Source of the DNA: JANMCE01 sp031410595
GTDB lineage: Bacteria > Actinomycetota > Acidimicrobiia > Acidimicrobiales > Ilumatobacteraceae
Length of the DNA stretch: 64,000 nucleotides
NCBI GenBank assembly: GCA_031410595.1
Contig: JANNZM010000104.1
Location: 127,749-191,748, forward strand
Direction: 5' to 3'
The translations under genes and the position numbers were made by a program. Below are positions 25,466-36,369 of the stretch, piece by piece (position 1 is the first letter of the stretch; each line of letters starts with the position of its first letter). Under the pieces are notes generated by a model. That model was not told the DNA's origin. It was given only the letters and a program-made list of their open reading frames with translations, and ran no database searches.

Positions 25466-27937
25466 TTATTCGGCGTCGTCTTCGCCGTCGCTGCTACCGA
25501 GGATGGGGGCAACTGATGCCACGACGGTGCCGGTGTCGAGGCTCATAATTCGCACACCGGTGGCGTCGCGGCCTTGCTCGGAGATGTCTCGCACCGGGAC
25601 ACGTAGCGTGACGCCGCCGGAGGAGATGGCGACGATCTCGTCGTCTTCGCCCACCATAAACGCAGCCACCACATAGCCGCGCTGGGCGGTGAGTTTCATA
25701 CCGATCACACCTTGGCCGCCGCGACCTTGCTGATTGAACTTCGACAGCTGCGTGCGCTTGCCGTAGCCCGAGTCGGTCATGATCAGAATCGAGACGTCAT
25801 CGCGGGCAACGTCGCATGACACGAGCTCGTCATCGGCCCGAAGTTTCATGCCGCGGACGCCGGCTGCAGCGCGACCCATGGGGCGAACGTCGTCTTCGTT
25901 GAAACGGATGTTCATACCCTTGCGACTCACCATGAAGACATCGTCGGAGCCGCTGGTTTCAATGACCTTCACCAGTTCGTCACCGTCGTTCAGGTTGATG
26001 GCGATCAGGCCGTCTCGGCGGCTGGAGTCGTAGGCGTGGAACTCGGTCTTCTTGACCGTGCCCTTCTTGGTGGCGAAGAACAGGAAACGATCCGAGTCAT
26101 ACGAGCGGGTATCGATGATGGTCTGGATGTGCTCGTCTGGTTGCAACGGCAACAAGTTGATAATCGGGATGCCCTTGGCGGTACGTTCACGTTCGGGAAT
26201 CTCATGCGCCTTCAACCGATACACCTTCCCCCGGTTGGAGAAGAACAGCAGGAACGCGTGAGCACTGGAGTAGATGACGTGGCGCACGATGTCGTCTTGC
26301 TTCAACGTGCTGCCGGCCTTGCCACGACCGCCGCGGGCCTGGGTGCGGAATGCAGCGCCCTCAACGGTTTTGATGTAGCCGGCCTGAGTCATGACGACGA
26401 CCAGTTCTTTGTCGTCGATGAGATCCTCGGTAGACATGTCGCCGGGGTCGTGGGTGAGTTTGGCCTTGCGGGGCTCGGCGAACTTGTCCCGGATGGCGGT
26501 GAGTTCGGCCGTAATGACCTCACGCTTGCGCGCATCGGACTCAAGGATGGCGTCGAGTTCTTCGATGGTCTTGCGTAGCGTTTCCAGCTCGGTGTCGAGG
26601 TCAATGCGAGACAGTCGCGTGAGGCGGGCCAAGGTCATGTCGAGGATCGACTCGGCCTGAATCTCCGAGAACCCGAAGGTGGCCATGAGGCCCTCGCGAG
26701 CAGCCTGCTTGTCTTCGCTGGCACGGATGAGTGCGATGACCTCATCAATCACGTTCAGAGCCTTGACTAAACCCTCGATCACGTGGGCACGAGCGGCGGC
26801 CTTGCGGCGGCGGAACTGGGAGCGCTTGGTGATGACTTCGATCTGGTGCTCGACGTAATAGTGCAAGCAGTCACGCAGGTTGAGCTGACGTGGCACACCG
26901 TCGACCAGGGCCACAATGTTGCAGCTGAAACTGGTTTGCATCGGCGTGTACTTGTAGAGGTTGTTCAAGATGACGCTGGCGTTGGCGTCCCGCTTGAGCG
27001 AGATGACGAGCCGGGTGAAGTCTTCGGCTGATTCGTCGTTGATGTCGCGAATGCCTTCGAGTTCTTTCGAGTCGGCCAGTTCCTTTACGCGGCTGGCGAT
27101 CGACGAGCACGACGTCTGGTACGGCAGTTCGGTGACCACGATCTGCAGACCGCCCTTGGCTGTTTCTTCAATGCCGGCCGCGGCGCGCATCTTCACCGAA
27201 CCCTTGCCGGTGCGGTAGGCCTCCATGATGCCGGCGCGCCCGAGAATGAAACCGCCGGTAGGGAAGTCTGGGCCCTTTACGAACTCCATGAGGTCATCGG
27301 GGGTGGCGTCGGGGTGCGCAATGAGGTGGATGGTGGCGTCGCAGATTTCACCGAGGTTGTGCGGCGGAATGTTGGTGGCCATGCCGACCGCGATGCCCTG
27401 CACGCCGTTCACCAAAAGGTTCGGGAAACGGGCCGGCAAGACCTTTGGTTCTTCGAGGGTGCCGTCGTAGTTGGCCTGCATTTCGACGGTCTCTTCATCG
27501 ATACCGTCGAGCAGCGCCATGGCCAACGGGCTGAGCCGACACTCGGTGTATCGGCTGGCCGCAGCACCGAAATCGGGAGAGCCGTAGTTGCCGTGGAAAT
27601 CAACGAGGGGATGTCGCAGCGAGAAGGGTTGCGCCATGCGCACAAGCGCGTCGTAGATGGAAGAGTCACCGTGCGGGTGATATTTCGCGGAGGTGTCACC
27701 GCTGACACGGGCGCACTTCACGAACGGACGGTCGGGACGGAAGTTCTGCTGCTCCATGTCCCACAAGATGCGGCGGTGCACCGGCTTCAAACCGTCACGC
27801 ACGTCGGGGAGAGCGCGCGACACGATGACCGACATGGCGTATTCGAGGAACGAGCGCTCCATCTCATCTTGAATCTCAATCGGTTCGATACTGCCCGTCG
27901 TCGGTTCGTCCGGCGTCGGCGTCGTGGTATTGCTCAC
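25466..27937 (-). CDS. gyrA: DNA gyrase subunit A
   Basis: Catalytic DNA-breaking subunit of gyrase, 823 residues. The quinolone-resistance region reads HPHGDSSIYDALVRMAQ, with Ser and Asp at the positions of E. coli Ser83/Asp87. The catalytic Tyr is in AASRYTECRLS (about 128). A coiled-coil region follows, then the six-bladed C-terminal wheel with the GyrA-box-like segment QGRGGQG (about 750). The tail is acidic (GSSDGEDDAE). It lies 16 bp downstream of gyrB on the same strand. Confidence 0.98.
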   Translation of the reverse strand: MSNTTTPTPDEPTTGSIEPIEIQDEMERSFLEYAMSVIVSRALPDVRDGLKPVHRRILWDMEQQNFRPDRPFVKCARVSGDTSAKYHPHGDSSIYDALVRMAQPFSLRHPLVDFHGNYGSPDFGAAASRYTECRLSPLAMALLDGIDEETVEMQANYDGTLEEPKVLPARFPNLLVNGVQGIAVGMATNIPPHNLGEICDATIHLIAHPDATPDDLMEFVKGPDFPTGGFILGRAGIMEAYRTGKGSVKMRAAAGIEETAKGGLQIVVTELPYQTSCSSIASRVKELADSKELEGIRDINDESAEDFTRLVISLKRDANASVILNNLYKYTPMQTSFSCNIVALVDGVPRQLNLRDCLHYYVEHQIEVITKRSQFRRRKAAARAHVIEGLVKALNVIDEVIALIRASEDKQAAREGLMATFGFSEIQAESILDMTLARLTRLSRIDLDTELETLRKTIEELDAILESDARKREVITAELTAIRDKFAEPRKAKLTHDPGDMSTEDLIDDKELVVVMTQAGYIKTVEGAAFRTQARGGRGKAGSTLKQDDIVRHVIYSSAHAFLLFFSNRGKVYRLKAHEIPERERTAKGIPIINLLPLQPDEHIQTIIDTRSYDSDRFLFFATKKGTVKKTEFHAYDSSRRDGLIAINLNDGDELVKVIETSGSDDVFMVSRKGMNIRFNEDDVRPMGRAAAGVRGMKLRADDELVSCDVARDDVSILIMTDSGYGKRTQLSKFNQQGRGGQGVIGMKLTAQRGYVVAAFMVGEDDEIVAISSGGVTLRVPVRDISEQGRDATGVRIMSLDTGTVVASVAPILGSSDGEDDAE

Positions 27938-27953
27938 AGATTTTCCCTAGTTC

Positions 27954-29960
<2,007 letters not shown>

Positions 29961-30211
29961 GGCGCGTCTCCGTCTGTTTGGTGCTGCGTCGGGGAGGCGG
30001 CGCCAAGGATGCCCCTCGACCGACCCGCGATTTCTATACGACAGTCTACCAGGAGGGGTGTTACAACGTTCGTTTTTGCCCCTCAGCTATTCCCCTCCGC
30101 AAACGCCTTTTGCGCCCATCGTCGGGCCTCGTGAGCAGCACTGGAAAGAAATCCACGCTCGGAAGGCGCAGGAGGAGCACCGATTACCGCTCGAACCACC
30201 AGCGTCAGCCG
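29961..30211 (-). promoter_or_regulatory. Upstream region of gyrBA
   Basis: 250 bp without a gene between gyrB and dciA. A pyrimidine/AT-richer stretch near 30030-30085 (with CGTATAGAAATCG and CGTTGTAACACC on the minus strand) may hold the gyrBA promoter, but I could not place -35/-10 elements at convincing spacing. Nothing else is recognised. Confidence 0.4.
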
Positions 30212-30511
30212 TTAGCGCCGGGCGACGCGGACTTCGATGGCGTGGAGGTCGGCGCCGCCAAGGTGGGGGCGGAGGCGGTCCAGGAGGTCTTGTTCGAGGT
30301 AGCGGAGTTGGGTGGCCCAGCCGGGTTGATCGACTTCGACCAAAAGGCGGCCGTTGTCGAGCAGGACCGGTTTCGCGTGGGCGGAGATGGCAACGCCCAC
30401 GGCTTCTTCCCAGTGCCCAAACACGCCGGCCACCGCTGAGGCGCCATCGCCTTTCAACGAGCGGATGACGGCGTCGAGGCTCTCCGAGAGCGGTGTTGCA
30501 TCGTCGCTCAT
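30212..30511 (-). CDS. dciA: DciA-family protein (DUF721), replicative helicase loader
   Basis: 99-residue protein of the DUF721/DciA family, which loads or recruits replicative helicase DnaB in bacteria lacking DnaC/DnaI. Family segments: LDAVIRSLKGDGASAVAGVFGHWEEAVG, read as two pieces, with VGVAISAHAKPVLLDNGRL and VEVDQPGWATQLRYLEQDLLDRL. The location between recF and gyrB is the actinobacterial standard (Rv0004 position). The ATG overlaps the recF stop. Confidence 0.9.
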   Translation of the reverse strand: MSDDATPLSESLDAVIRSLKGDGASAVAGVFGHWEEAVGVAISAHAKPVLLDNGRLLVEVDQPGWATQLRYLEQDLLDRLRPHLGGADLHAIEVRVARR

Positions 30512-31584
30512 GCGACTGCCCCGTCGACGATGCGCATGACCTTGTCCGGCGCGGCCCCTTCGGGCAGCACCGAGGCAGTAGTAATCACAACCTGGCCGCT
30601 CGGAAGGTTGGCCAACAGGGCCCGACTGCGGTCGGGATCGAGTTCACTGAAGACATCGTCGAGCACCAGCACCGGAGCTTCATTGTGATGTTCGGTCACC
30701 AACTGATGGGCCGCCAACCGAAGGGCCAACGCCATGGTGCGTTGCTCACCCTGGCTTGCATGGGTGCGGGTGGCCAAGCCGTTGAGCATGACATCGAGAT
30801 CGTCACGATGGGGTCCGACGGTAGTGGACATGCGACGCACATCGTCGGCACGACTGGCGACGAGAGCTGTTGTGAGGCCGTCCGCCAACCAGGCTGGCGC
30901 GTACGACATGGCCACCGGTTGGACCTCGCCGGCCAAGGCTGCGTAGGCCTTGGCCGCGAGTGGTTCAAGTTGCACAACCAATGCGGCGCGTTCGCGGCCA
31001 AGCGTGTCGGCAATTTCAGCCAGCTTGGCGTCCCACACATCGAGCGTAAACGCCATGTCGGTCGACAGGCGACCGCCGGCTTGCTTCAACAGACTGGCCC
31101 GTTGTTTCAAGACGCGATCGAGGTCACTTCGCAATCGGTCATGGCGAGCCGACAATGCGACAAGGGTGTCGTCAAGGTAGCCACGACGCTCCGACGGGCC
31201 GCCTTTCACCATCACCAGATCGTCGGGCGAAAACACACTTACGCGCAGCACACCGAGCAGATCGCGGGTGCGGGCAAGGCGCTGTCGATTCACTTGTACC
31301 CGGCCGCGCCCCGACGTGACGATCTGCGCTTCGATCAACATTTCGCGACCGTCGTCGTGCACCACTGTTGCCCGCACGAAGGCTTCAGTCGCACCGGTGC
31401 GCACCAACGCGTCACTCGGCGCTCCTCGGAACGATGAAAGATTGGACAGGTACGACAATGCCTCGGCGATATTGGTTTTGCCTTGCCCGTTCGCACCCAC
31501 AATGGCTGTACAACCGGCCGCAAACTCCAGGTCAGCCTGGACGTAGTTACGGAAGTCGGTCAGCGCGAGGGTACGAACGAGCAC
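30508..31584 (-). CDS. recF: DNA replication and repair protein RecF
   Basis: SMC-like ATPase that loads RecA at gaps, 358 residues. Walker A GANGQGKTNIAEAL (about 33), N-terminal TDFRNYVQADLEF, signature SQGEQRTMALALRLA (about 270) and Walker B VLVLDDVFSELDPDR. It starts 5 bp after the dnaN stop and overlaps dciA by 4 bp (ATGA), so dnaN-recF-dciA is one transcription unit. Confidence 0.97.
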   Translation of the reverse strand: MLVRTLALTDFRNYVQADLEFAAGCTAIVGANGQGKTNIAEALSYLSNLSSFRGAPSDALVRTGATEAFVRATVVHDDGREMLIEAQIVTSGRGRVQVNRQRLARTRDLLGVLRVSVFSPDDLVMVKGGPSERRGYLDDTLVALSARHDRLRSDLDRVLKQRASLLKQAGGRLSTDMAFTLDVWDAKLAEIADTLGRERAALVVQLEPLAAKAYAALAGEVQPVAMSYAPAWLADGLTTALVASRADDVRRMSTTVGPHRDDLDVMLNGLATRTHASQGEQRTMALALRLAAHQLVTEHHNEAPVLVLDDVFSELDPDRSRALLANLPSGQVVITTASVLPEGAAPDKVMRIVDGAVA

Positions 31585-31589
31585 GATCG

Positions 31590-32684
31590 CTACGGAACGC
31601 GGACCGGCATCAGGAGATAAAGGAACGCGCTGGCGTCGGAACCCTTCACGACCGCAGGCTTCAGTGCGTCGAGCGTTTCGAGAACAACATCCTCACCGCC
31701 GACCGCGTCGATGCCGTCGGACAGGTAGTCGGGGTTGAAAGCCACGGTCATGTCACTACCGTCGAATGAAGCGTCCATCGACTCGGTGGCCTGACCAACG
31801 TCTTGCGTCGTGGCTGCAAGATCAAGACGATCAGCCGTGAACGACATGCGAATCGGCGTGGCATCACGAGCCAGCAACTTCACGCGTTTGATCGCGGCGA
31901 GCAACGCCTCACGATTCACGGTGAGGCGATTGGGGTGGGTATTCGGGATGAGTTGGCGGTAATTCGGAAACTCGCCCTCGATCAACCGGGTGGTCAAACG
32001 CACGCCACCGGCTTCGAAGGTGGCATCGCGATCACCAAGTCTCAGAGTCACCTGGTCACTACCGCCGACAACCCGAGCGAACTCATGCAGCGCACGAGAC
32101 GGCACGAGCACTTTCTGATCGACGCCGAGCACCGCGGCGTCGGGAAGGTCACGCACGGCCAAGCGATAGGAGTCGGTGGCAACCAGTCGCAGGCCGCCGG
32201 CTTCGGCTGCGAGTAGCACGCCTGTCAGCAGCGGGCGACTTTCGTCCTTGCTGGCAGCGCGCACCACCTGCTTGACGGCTTCAGCGAGCGCGGCTGCGGG
32301 AAGTTGCACCGCGTTCTCGGCTGGCGCAGCCAAACGGGGGAAGTCGTCGACGGCCATGGTCCGCACACCGAACGCAGATCGGCCCGCGCTTATGCGGGCT
32401 TCCTCGGTGGTGGCATCAAACCCGACCGCGCCAGCGGGAAGCGAGCGCACGATGTCACCGGCGAGACGAGCAGGAACGACACACGATCCACTGGTCTCCC
32501 CCGCCACCGTCAGCACGACTTGGATGGTGAGTTCCAAATCAGTGCCGGTGACGGTGAGCTGGTCACCATCGAGGTCTAAACGCACGCCCGACAAAACGGG
32601 AAGGGCGCCGGTACGGCCGGTAGCGGCTCGTCCGGCAGTACCTAGTGCTTCAGCAAGTACATCTCGTTCGCAACGGAACTTCAC
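31590..32684 (-). CDS. dnaN: DNA polymerase III beta subunit (sliding clamp)
   Basis: Three-domain clamp, 364 residues, starting MKFRCERDVLAEALGTAGRA at GTG 32684. Typical segments: SGVRLDLDGDQLTVTGTDLE, LLTGVLLAAEAGGLRLVATDSYRLAVR, and the C-terminal YLLMPVRVP close to the hydrophobic cleft that binds clamp-interacting peptides. Adjacent to the origin intergenic region that separates it from dnaA. Confidence 0.98.
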   Translation of the reverse strand: MKFRCERDVLAEALGTAGRAATGRTGALPVLSGVRLDLDGDQLTVTGTDLELTIQVVLTVAGETSGSCVVPARLAGDIVRSLPAGAVGFDATTEEARISAGRSAFGVRTMAVDDFPRLAAPAENAVQLPAAALAEAVKQVVRAASKDESRPLLTGVLLAAEAGGLRLVATDSYRLAVRDLPDAAVLGVDQKVLVPSRALHEFARVVGGSDQVTLRLGDRDATFEAGGVRLTTRLIEGEFPNYRQLIPNTHPNRLTVNREALLAAIKRVKLLARDATPIRMSFTADRLDLAATTQDVGQATESMDASFDGSDMTVAFNPDYLSDGIDAVGGEDVVLETLDALKPAVVKGSDASAFLYLLMPVRVP

Positions 32685-32939
32685 GACCGTCTCATCCTTT
32701 ACTTGTCGGGTCCCGAGGCCCAGCCCCGTTTCGCAACATTGGTTGTCTATCTATCTAATAATGGTAATAAGACCTGTGGATTGGGGATGACATGGTGTTT
32801 GCCCTGCTCACTGCCCGTTTGGCTGTGCACACGGTCATCCCCAATCCCCACACCTTTCAGATCTGCAACGGTGGGTCGGTGGACAAACCGTAGTTGTCCA
32901 CGGGCTCGTCCCCAATCCCCCACAACCTTGTACACATCG
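32685..32939. other. oriC region, dnaA-dnaN intergenic part
   Basis: 255 bp holding several DnaA-box-like sites: TGTGGATTG (32775-32783), TTGTCCACC on the minus strand (32878-32886), TTGTCCACG (32894-32902) and TTGTACACA (32928-32936). A repeated element of the type TGTGG(n)ATTGGGGA(T/C)GA appears three times: 32775-32791 on plus, and 32834-32852 and 32906-32924 on minus. An AT-rich tract at 32748-32772 is the only one in the region and is the likely unwinding site. Confidence 0.85.
32755..32783 (-). other. DnaA-box plus DnaA-trio-like unwinding module
   Basis: Read on the minus strand, the box CAATCCACA (7 of 9 to TTATCCACA) is followed by GGTCT and then TAT-TAC-CAT-TAT-TAG, five triplets with a central A. 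This is the arrangement of a basal unwinding element, in which DnaA loads from the double-stranded box onto single-stranded trios. It lies in the AT-rich tract near dnaN. Confidence 0.6.
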
Positions 32940-34301
32940 TTATGCAGGTCCTTTGATGACTTGGATGAGGTCGGTCACTTGGTCGTAGACCTGGTGACGT
33001 TCTTTCATCAGTTTCTGCACTTTATCGACGGCATGAATCACCGTCGTGTGATCGCGACCGCCGAAGTGACGGGCAATGGCAGGGAAGGACAGGTCGGTGA
33101 GCTCGCGGAAGACGTACATGCCGATCTGCCGGGCGATCACCAGTGGGCGCTGACGGCTCTTACCGCATAACGCCTCGATTGAGAACCCGAAGAATTTGGC
33201 AATCGTTTCGAGCATGGCTTCCGGTGTCATGGCCCGTGGTTGGTGACCGGCGACAATGTCACCCAGGAGGCGCTCGGCCAGGTTCACCGAGATCGCAACC
33301 CGGTTGAGACTGGCATATGCAGTGACGCGGATGAGGGCGCCTTCGAGTTCGCGGATGTTGTTGGTGATGTGGGTGGCGATGAACTCGAGTACGTCGGGCG
33401 CGACCGGGGCGGCATCCTGCTCGGCCTTGTTGCGCAAGATGGCGAGGCGGGTTTCAAGGTCGGGCGCCTGAATATCGGTGATGAGCCCCCACTTGAATCG
33501 GCCGCGCAACCGATCCTCAAGCGTTGGAATGGCGTCGGGCACCCGGTCAGACGAAATGACGATCTGCTTGTTGGCTCCGTGCAGAGAGTTGAAGGTGTGG
33601 AAGAACTCCTCCTGGAGACCCTCTTTGCCTTCCATGAACTGGATGTCGTCGATCAGCAGGACATCGACATCGCGGTAGCGACGCTTGAAGTCGGCGGTGG
33701 AGTTGGTGCGGATGGCGTCGACGTACTCGTTGAGGAACGTTTCGGTGGATACGTACAGAACCTGGTGATGTACGTAGTTCTGATTGACGTAGTGGCCTAT
33801 GGCGTGAAGAAGGTGGGTTTTGCCCAGCCCAGCGGCCCCGTAGATGAACAACGGGTTGTAGCTGCGAGCCGGTGTTTCGGCCACCCGCAAGGCTGCGGCC
33901 AGGGCGAACTGGTTACTCGCGCCCTTTACGAACGTTTCGAACGTGTAGCGAGGATTCAAACCGGCAGCCTGGTTACGGCCGGTATCCACCACCTGGGTCG
34001 ATGCGCCCTCAGCCACGACATGGGTGTCGTGGCTTGCGACCGACGCGCTGCGATCCGCAGTAACAAGGAAGCGGAGGTCTATGTCGTCAGCCCCCGCCTC
34101 AGCGAGCGCATCGCGCACGAGGGCCAGGTAGCGGCTTTCGATACGGTCACGGACATGGGCGCTGGGTACGGCCACGACGAGAACGTCGTCGTCGAAACCA
34201 ATGGCGCGCACGTCCTGGAACGTGGAGAGCCAGACTGCCTCGGATACCTGCTCGCGCAAATGCACGCTCGCCGCTGTCCACAGGTCTTCGACCTCACTCA
34301 C
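32940..34301 (-). CDS. dnaA: Chromosomal replication initiator DnaA
   Basis: Origin-binding AAA+ protein, 453 residues. Domain I (about 1-85, LWTAASVHLREQVSEAVWLSTF), a short linker, AAA+ domain with Walker A GAAGLGKTHLL (about 155) and Walker B VLLIDDIQF, sensor II region, and the DnaA-box binding helix-turn-helix with GGRDHTTVIHAVDKV near the C-terminus. The frame is open far upstream to 34970, but that extension crosses rpmH; I start at GTG 34301, right before domain I. Confidence 0.97.
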   Translation of the reverse strand: MSEVEDLWTAASVHLREQVSEAVWLSTFQDVRAIGFDDDVLVVAVPSAHVRDRIESRYLALVRDALAEAGADDIDLRFLVTADRSASVASHDTHVVAEGASTQVVDTGRNQAAGLNPRYTFETFVKGASNQFALAAALRVAETPARSYNPLFIYGAAGLGKTHLLHAIGHYVNQNYVHHQVLYVSTETFLNEYVDAIRTNSTADFKRRYRDVDVLLIDDIQFMEGKEGLQEEFFHTFNSLHGANKQIVISSDRVPDAIPTLEDRLRGRFKWGLITDIQAPDLETRLAILRNKAEQDAAPVAPDVLEFIATHITNNIRELEGALIRVTAYASLNRVAISVNLAERLLGDIVAGHQPRAMTPEAMLETIAKFFGFSIEALCGKSRQRPLVIARQIGMYVFRELTDLSFPAIARHFGGRDHTTVIHAVDKVQKLMKERHQVYDQVTDLIQVIKGPA

Positions 34302-34598
34302 CAGGCACGCTGCACATTTTGCTCGATCCCATCCACACGTACATCCACATGTTGTGGATAACTTGACTCGGAGCACGGCGCTCCGTGCTCGTTTGCGGAA
34401 GCCGAACCGTAGCAGTTTCCCTGTGGATATCGCGCAAAAAGCCGCTCCAGTTGTGATTCGCGTTGCGCGCGGCCTAGCCTTTCTCCGTTTCCCTCGGAGA
34501 CGTCTTTCGGCGTGTCGCTGGGTAATCAACTTGTTGTGCAGGCGCGCCAGCCCAAACGCGGGCGGGCTCGTCGCCGCACCTGCATCGAGGAGGCACGG
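34302..34598. promoter_or_regulatory. dnaA-rpmH intergenic region with DnaA boxes
   Basis: 297 bp between divergent dnaA and rpmH. Contains a perfect DnaA box TTATCCACA (minus strand, 34353-34361), a near match TGTGGATAT (34432-34440) and partial boxes ATCCACAC and ATCCACAT at 34330-34350. These probably serve dnaA autoregulation and may be part of oriC. The rpmH leader ends with GAGGAGG just ahead of its ATG. Confidence 0.75.
34371..34390. repeat. 8-bp inverted repeat in the dnaA upstream region
   Basis: GAGCACGG (34371-34378), a CGCT loop and CCGTGCTC (34383-34390) form a perfect hairpin 10 bp from the consensus DnaA box. It may be a terminator, cruciform or operator; no T-run follows. Confidence 0.5.
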
Positions 34599-34733
34599 AT
34601 GAAACGAACTTTTCAACCAAACAATCGCAAGCGATCGAAGAAACACGGGTTCCGTCACCGGATGTCCACCCGCGCCGGCCGGGCCATCTTGAAGGCCCGT
34701 CGGGCTAAGGGTCGTCTCCGGCTGTCGGCCTGA
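34599..34733 (+). CDS. rpmH: 50S ribosomal protein L34
   Basis: 44-residue, highly basic protein MKRTFQPNNRKRSKKHGFRH...MSTRAGRAILKARRAKGRLRLSA, full-length L34. Start chosen at ATG 34599 with GAGGAGG upstream. First gene of the rpmH-rnpA-yidD-yidC-jag-rsmG string. Its TGA stop is embedded in CTGA, the probable start of rnpA. Confidence 0.98.
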   Translation: MKRTFQPNNRKRSKKHGFRHRMSTRAGRAILKARRAKGRLRLSA

Positions 34734-35056
34734 TCTGGTCAATTCAGGATCGCCGTGCGTTCGCCCAGCTGTCCACCACCACATCAAAGGCACGCGTCGG
34801 ACCCATTTGGGTGCGTTGGGTGGCCGACCCGTCACAAATACCACCCAGAGTGGCATTTGCGATCGGCGTGGCGGTAGGCCCGGCTGTGGTGCGCAATCGG
34901 CTTCGCCGTCGGCTTCGTGCGATTCTGCGTGACGCCGACCTCCCAGGTGGGCTCTACCTGTTTGGGGCAACGCCAGCCGCGGCGGCGCTCAGCTTTCCCG
35001 AGTTGTATAGCACCATTTCCAAGATATCGATGCGCATTGGCGGGCCGACCGCATGA
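34730..35056 (+). CDS. rnpA: Ribonuclease P protein component, apparent CTG start
   Basis: Protein subunit of RNase P that helps mature tRNA 5' ends. The conserved core PPRVAFAIGVAVGPAVVRNRLRRRLRAIL (read in pieces, with the RNR signature NRLRRRLR) needs an N-terminal part found only upstream of any ATG/GTG: SIQDRRAFAQLSTTTSKARV. The frame first meets the CTG at 34730, overlapping the rpmH stop (CTGA), giving 108 residues, the usual size. The GTG at 34811 would remove the first 27 residues. I favour CTG initiation by coupling with rpmH. Confidence 0.85.
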   Translation: MIWSIQDRRAFAQLSTTTSKARVGPIWVRWVADPSQIPPRVAFAIGVAVGPAVVRNRLRRRLRAILRDADLPGGLYLFGATPAAAALSFPELYSTISKISMRIGGPTA

Positions 35057-35277
35057 CAAATGCACTGGTGGCGCTGGTGCGCTGGTACCAAAAGGCGCGA
35101 GACGGTCGCCCCTCCCCTTGTCGCTTCACGCCGTCATGTTCGAGTTACACCATTGAAGCCCTGCAGACCCGTGGTGCGGTCCTAGGACTCGTGCTTGCGG
35201 CTCGTCGTCTCAGCCGGTGCCGTCCGCTTGGAGGACGTGGCTGGGATCCTGTTCCCCCGAAGAAAGCAACGCCATGA
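35053..35277 (+). CDS. yidD: Membrane protein insertion efficiency factor YidD
   Basis: 74-residue YidD-type protein with the conserved CRFTPSCSSYTIEAL (three Cys and YxxEA) and LSRCRPLGGRGWDPVP. It overlaps rnpA by 4 bp and yidC by 4 bp, so it is translationally coupled. Assists YidC-dependent membrane insertion. Confidence 0.95.
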   Translation: MTNALVALVRWYQKARDGRPSPCRFTPSCSSYTIEALQTRGAVLGLVLAARRLSRCRPLGGRGWDPVPPKKATP

Positions 35278-36344
35278 TCGCAACTTCCTTTATCGACAAA
35301 GTCCTCGCCCCGTTCATCAATGTCGTCGCCAAGATTTTGGCGGCGGTGTACGGCGTGACCCACAACTATGCGCTGTCTATCGCTCTTGTGACGCTCGTAA
35401 TGATGTTGGTGCTCCTGCCACTGACGCTGAAGAGCACGAAGTCGATGCTCGAGATGCAAAAGGTCCAGCCGCTGATCAAACAGATCCAGCAGGACTTCAA
35501 GAACGACGTCGCCGGTCGCAACGAAGCCATGATGGCGCTCTACAAGGAGCACAAAATCAACCCGGCCGGCGGCTGCCTGCCGATGCTCCTCCAGATGCCG
35601 TTCTTCATGACCATGTGGCGGGTGCTGTTTGGTCTCACCCGACCATGCGCCGCCAACGGCCTCAACGGCGCCGAGAAGTGTGAACCGGGCACCTTCCTGC
35701 CCAAGTACCTGGACCACGCGTCGGAGCTCTACAAGTCTCTCCTCCACAAGAAGCAGATGCTTTCTGTGGGTCTCGATCTTTCTGAGAAGGCCTACCGCAT
35801 CATTCAGCAGAACGTCGTGCGCGGCCTCCCCTACCTCGCCCTTGTGATCATTGTTGGTTTGCTGAGCTACTTCCAGCAGCGTCAGATGACGGCTCGTCAG
35901 AGCAGCGCTTCGGTCAATCCGCAACAGCAGATGATCATGAACCTGATGCCGATTTTCTTCGGGTTCATCTCGCTGACGTTTGCTTCGGGTCTCATCATCT
36001 ACTTCCTTGTCCAGAACATCTTCCGCATCGCCCAGAACGCCTATATCACACGCAAGTTCTACGGCGACACCGATGACGCCGGTGAACCGGAGGCCCCCGA
36101 GGCGCTGCGCAAACCGAAGCCGAAGGGTCCACAGGCTGTGATCGACACCTCCGAGACCACCCCTGCGCGACCGAAGCCGAAGGTGAACAACGCGACGCCG
36201 CCGAAAGCGATGACGCCGCCGAAGGCCAAGCCTACACCGGTAACGAAGCAGAAACCGGCCGCATCAACACCCGGCGCTCGCCCCAAGCCGCCGGTGAAGG
36301 ACCAAGGATCTCGCCCGGCGCGCCCGCTGCCGAAAAAGAAGTAA
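35274..36344 (+). CDS. yidC: Membrane protein insertase YidC/Oxa1
   Basis: Polytopic insertase, 356 residues, no large periplasmic domain, the Gram-positive form. About five helices: ALSIALVTLVMMLVLLPLTL, the NPAGGCLPMLLQMPFFMTMWRVLF segment read in two parts, then GLPYLALVIIVGLLSYF and FFGFISLTFASGLIIYFLVQN. The hydrophilic groove Arg is in the early helix (LPLTLKSTKS region). The C-terminal 90 residues are Lys/Pro/Thr-rich and disordered, probably binding ribosomes. Start ATG 35274; a longer frame is a shadow. Confidence 0.95.
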   Translation: MIATSFIDKVLAPFINVVAKILAAVYGVTHNYALSIALVTLVMMLVLLPLTLKSTKSMLEMQKVQPLIKQIQQDFKNDVAGRNEAMMALYKEHKINPAGGCLPMLLQMPFFMTMWRVLFGLTRPCAANGLNGAEKCEPGTFLPKYLDHASELYKSLLHKKQMLSVGLDLSEKAYRIIQQNVVRGLPYLALVIIVGLLSYFQQRQMTARQSSASVNPQQQMIMNLMPIFFGFISLTFASGLIIYFLVQNIFRIAQNAYITRKFYGDTDDAGEPEAPEALRKPKPKGPQAVIDTSETTPARPKPKVNNATPPKAMTPPKAKPTPVTKQKPAASTPGARPKPPVKDQGSRPARPLPKKK

Positions 36345-36369
36345 CTCCACCAACGAAAGAGATTTGCTC

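Noticed and set aside
33240..34361. 373-codon plus-strand ORF across dnaA
   Set aside because: Shadow of dnaA; the dnaA frame shows Walker A, Walker B and the HTH.
34302..34970. N-terminal extension of the dnaA frame to 34970
   Set aside because: It crosses rpmH and rnpA on the other strand and the DnaA boxes; domain I begins just after GTG 34301.
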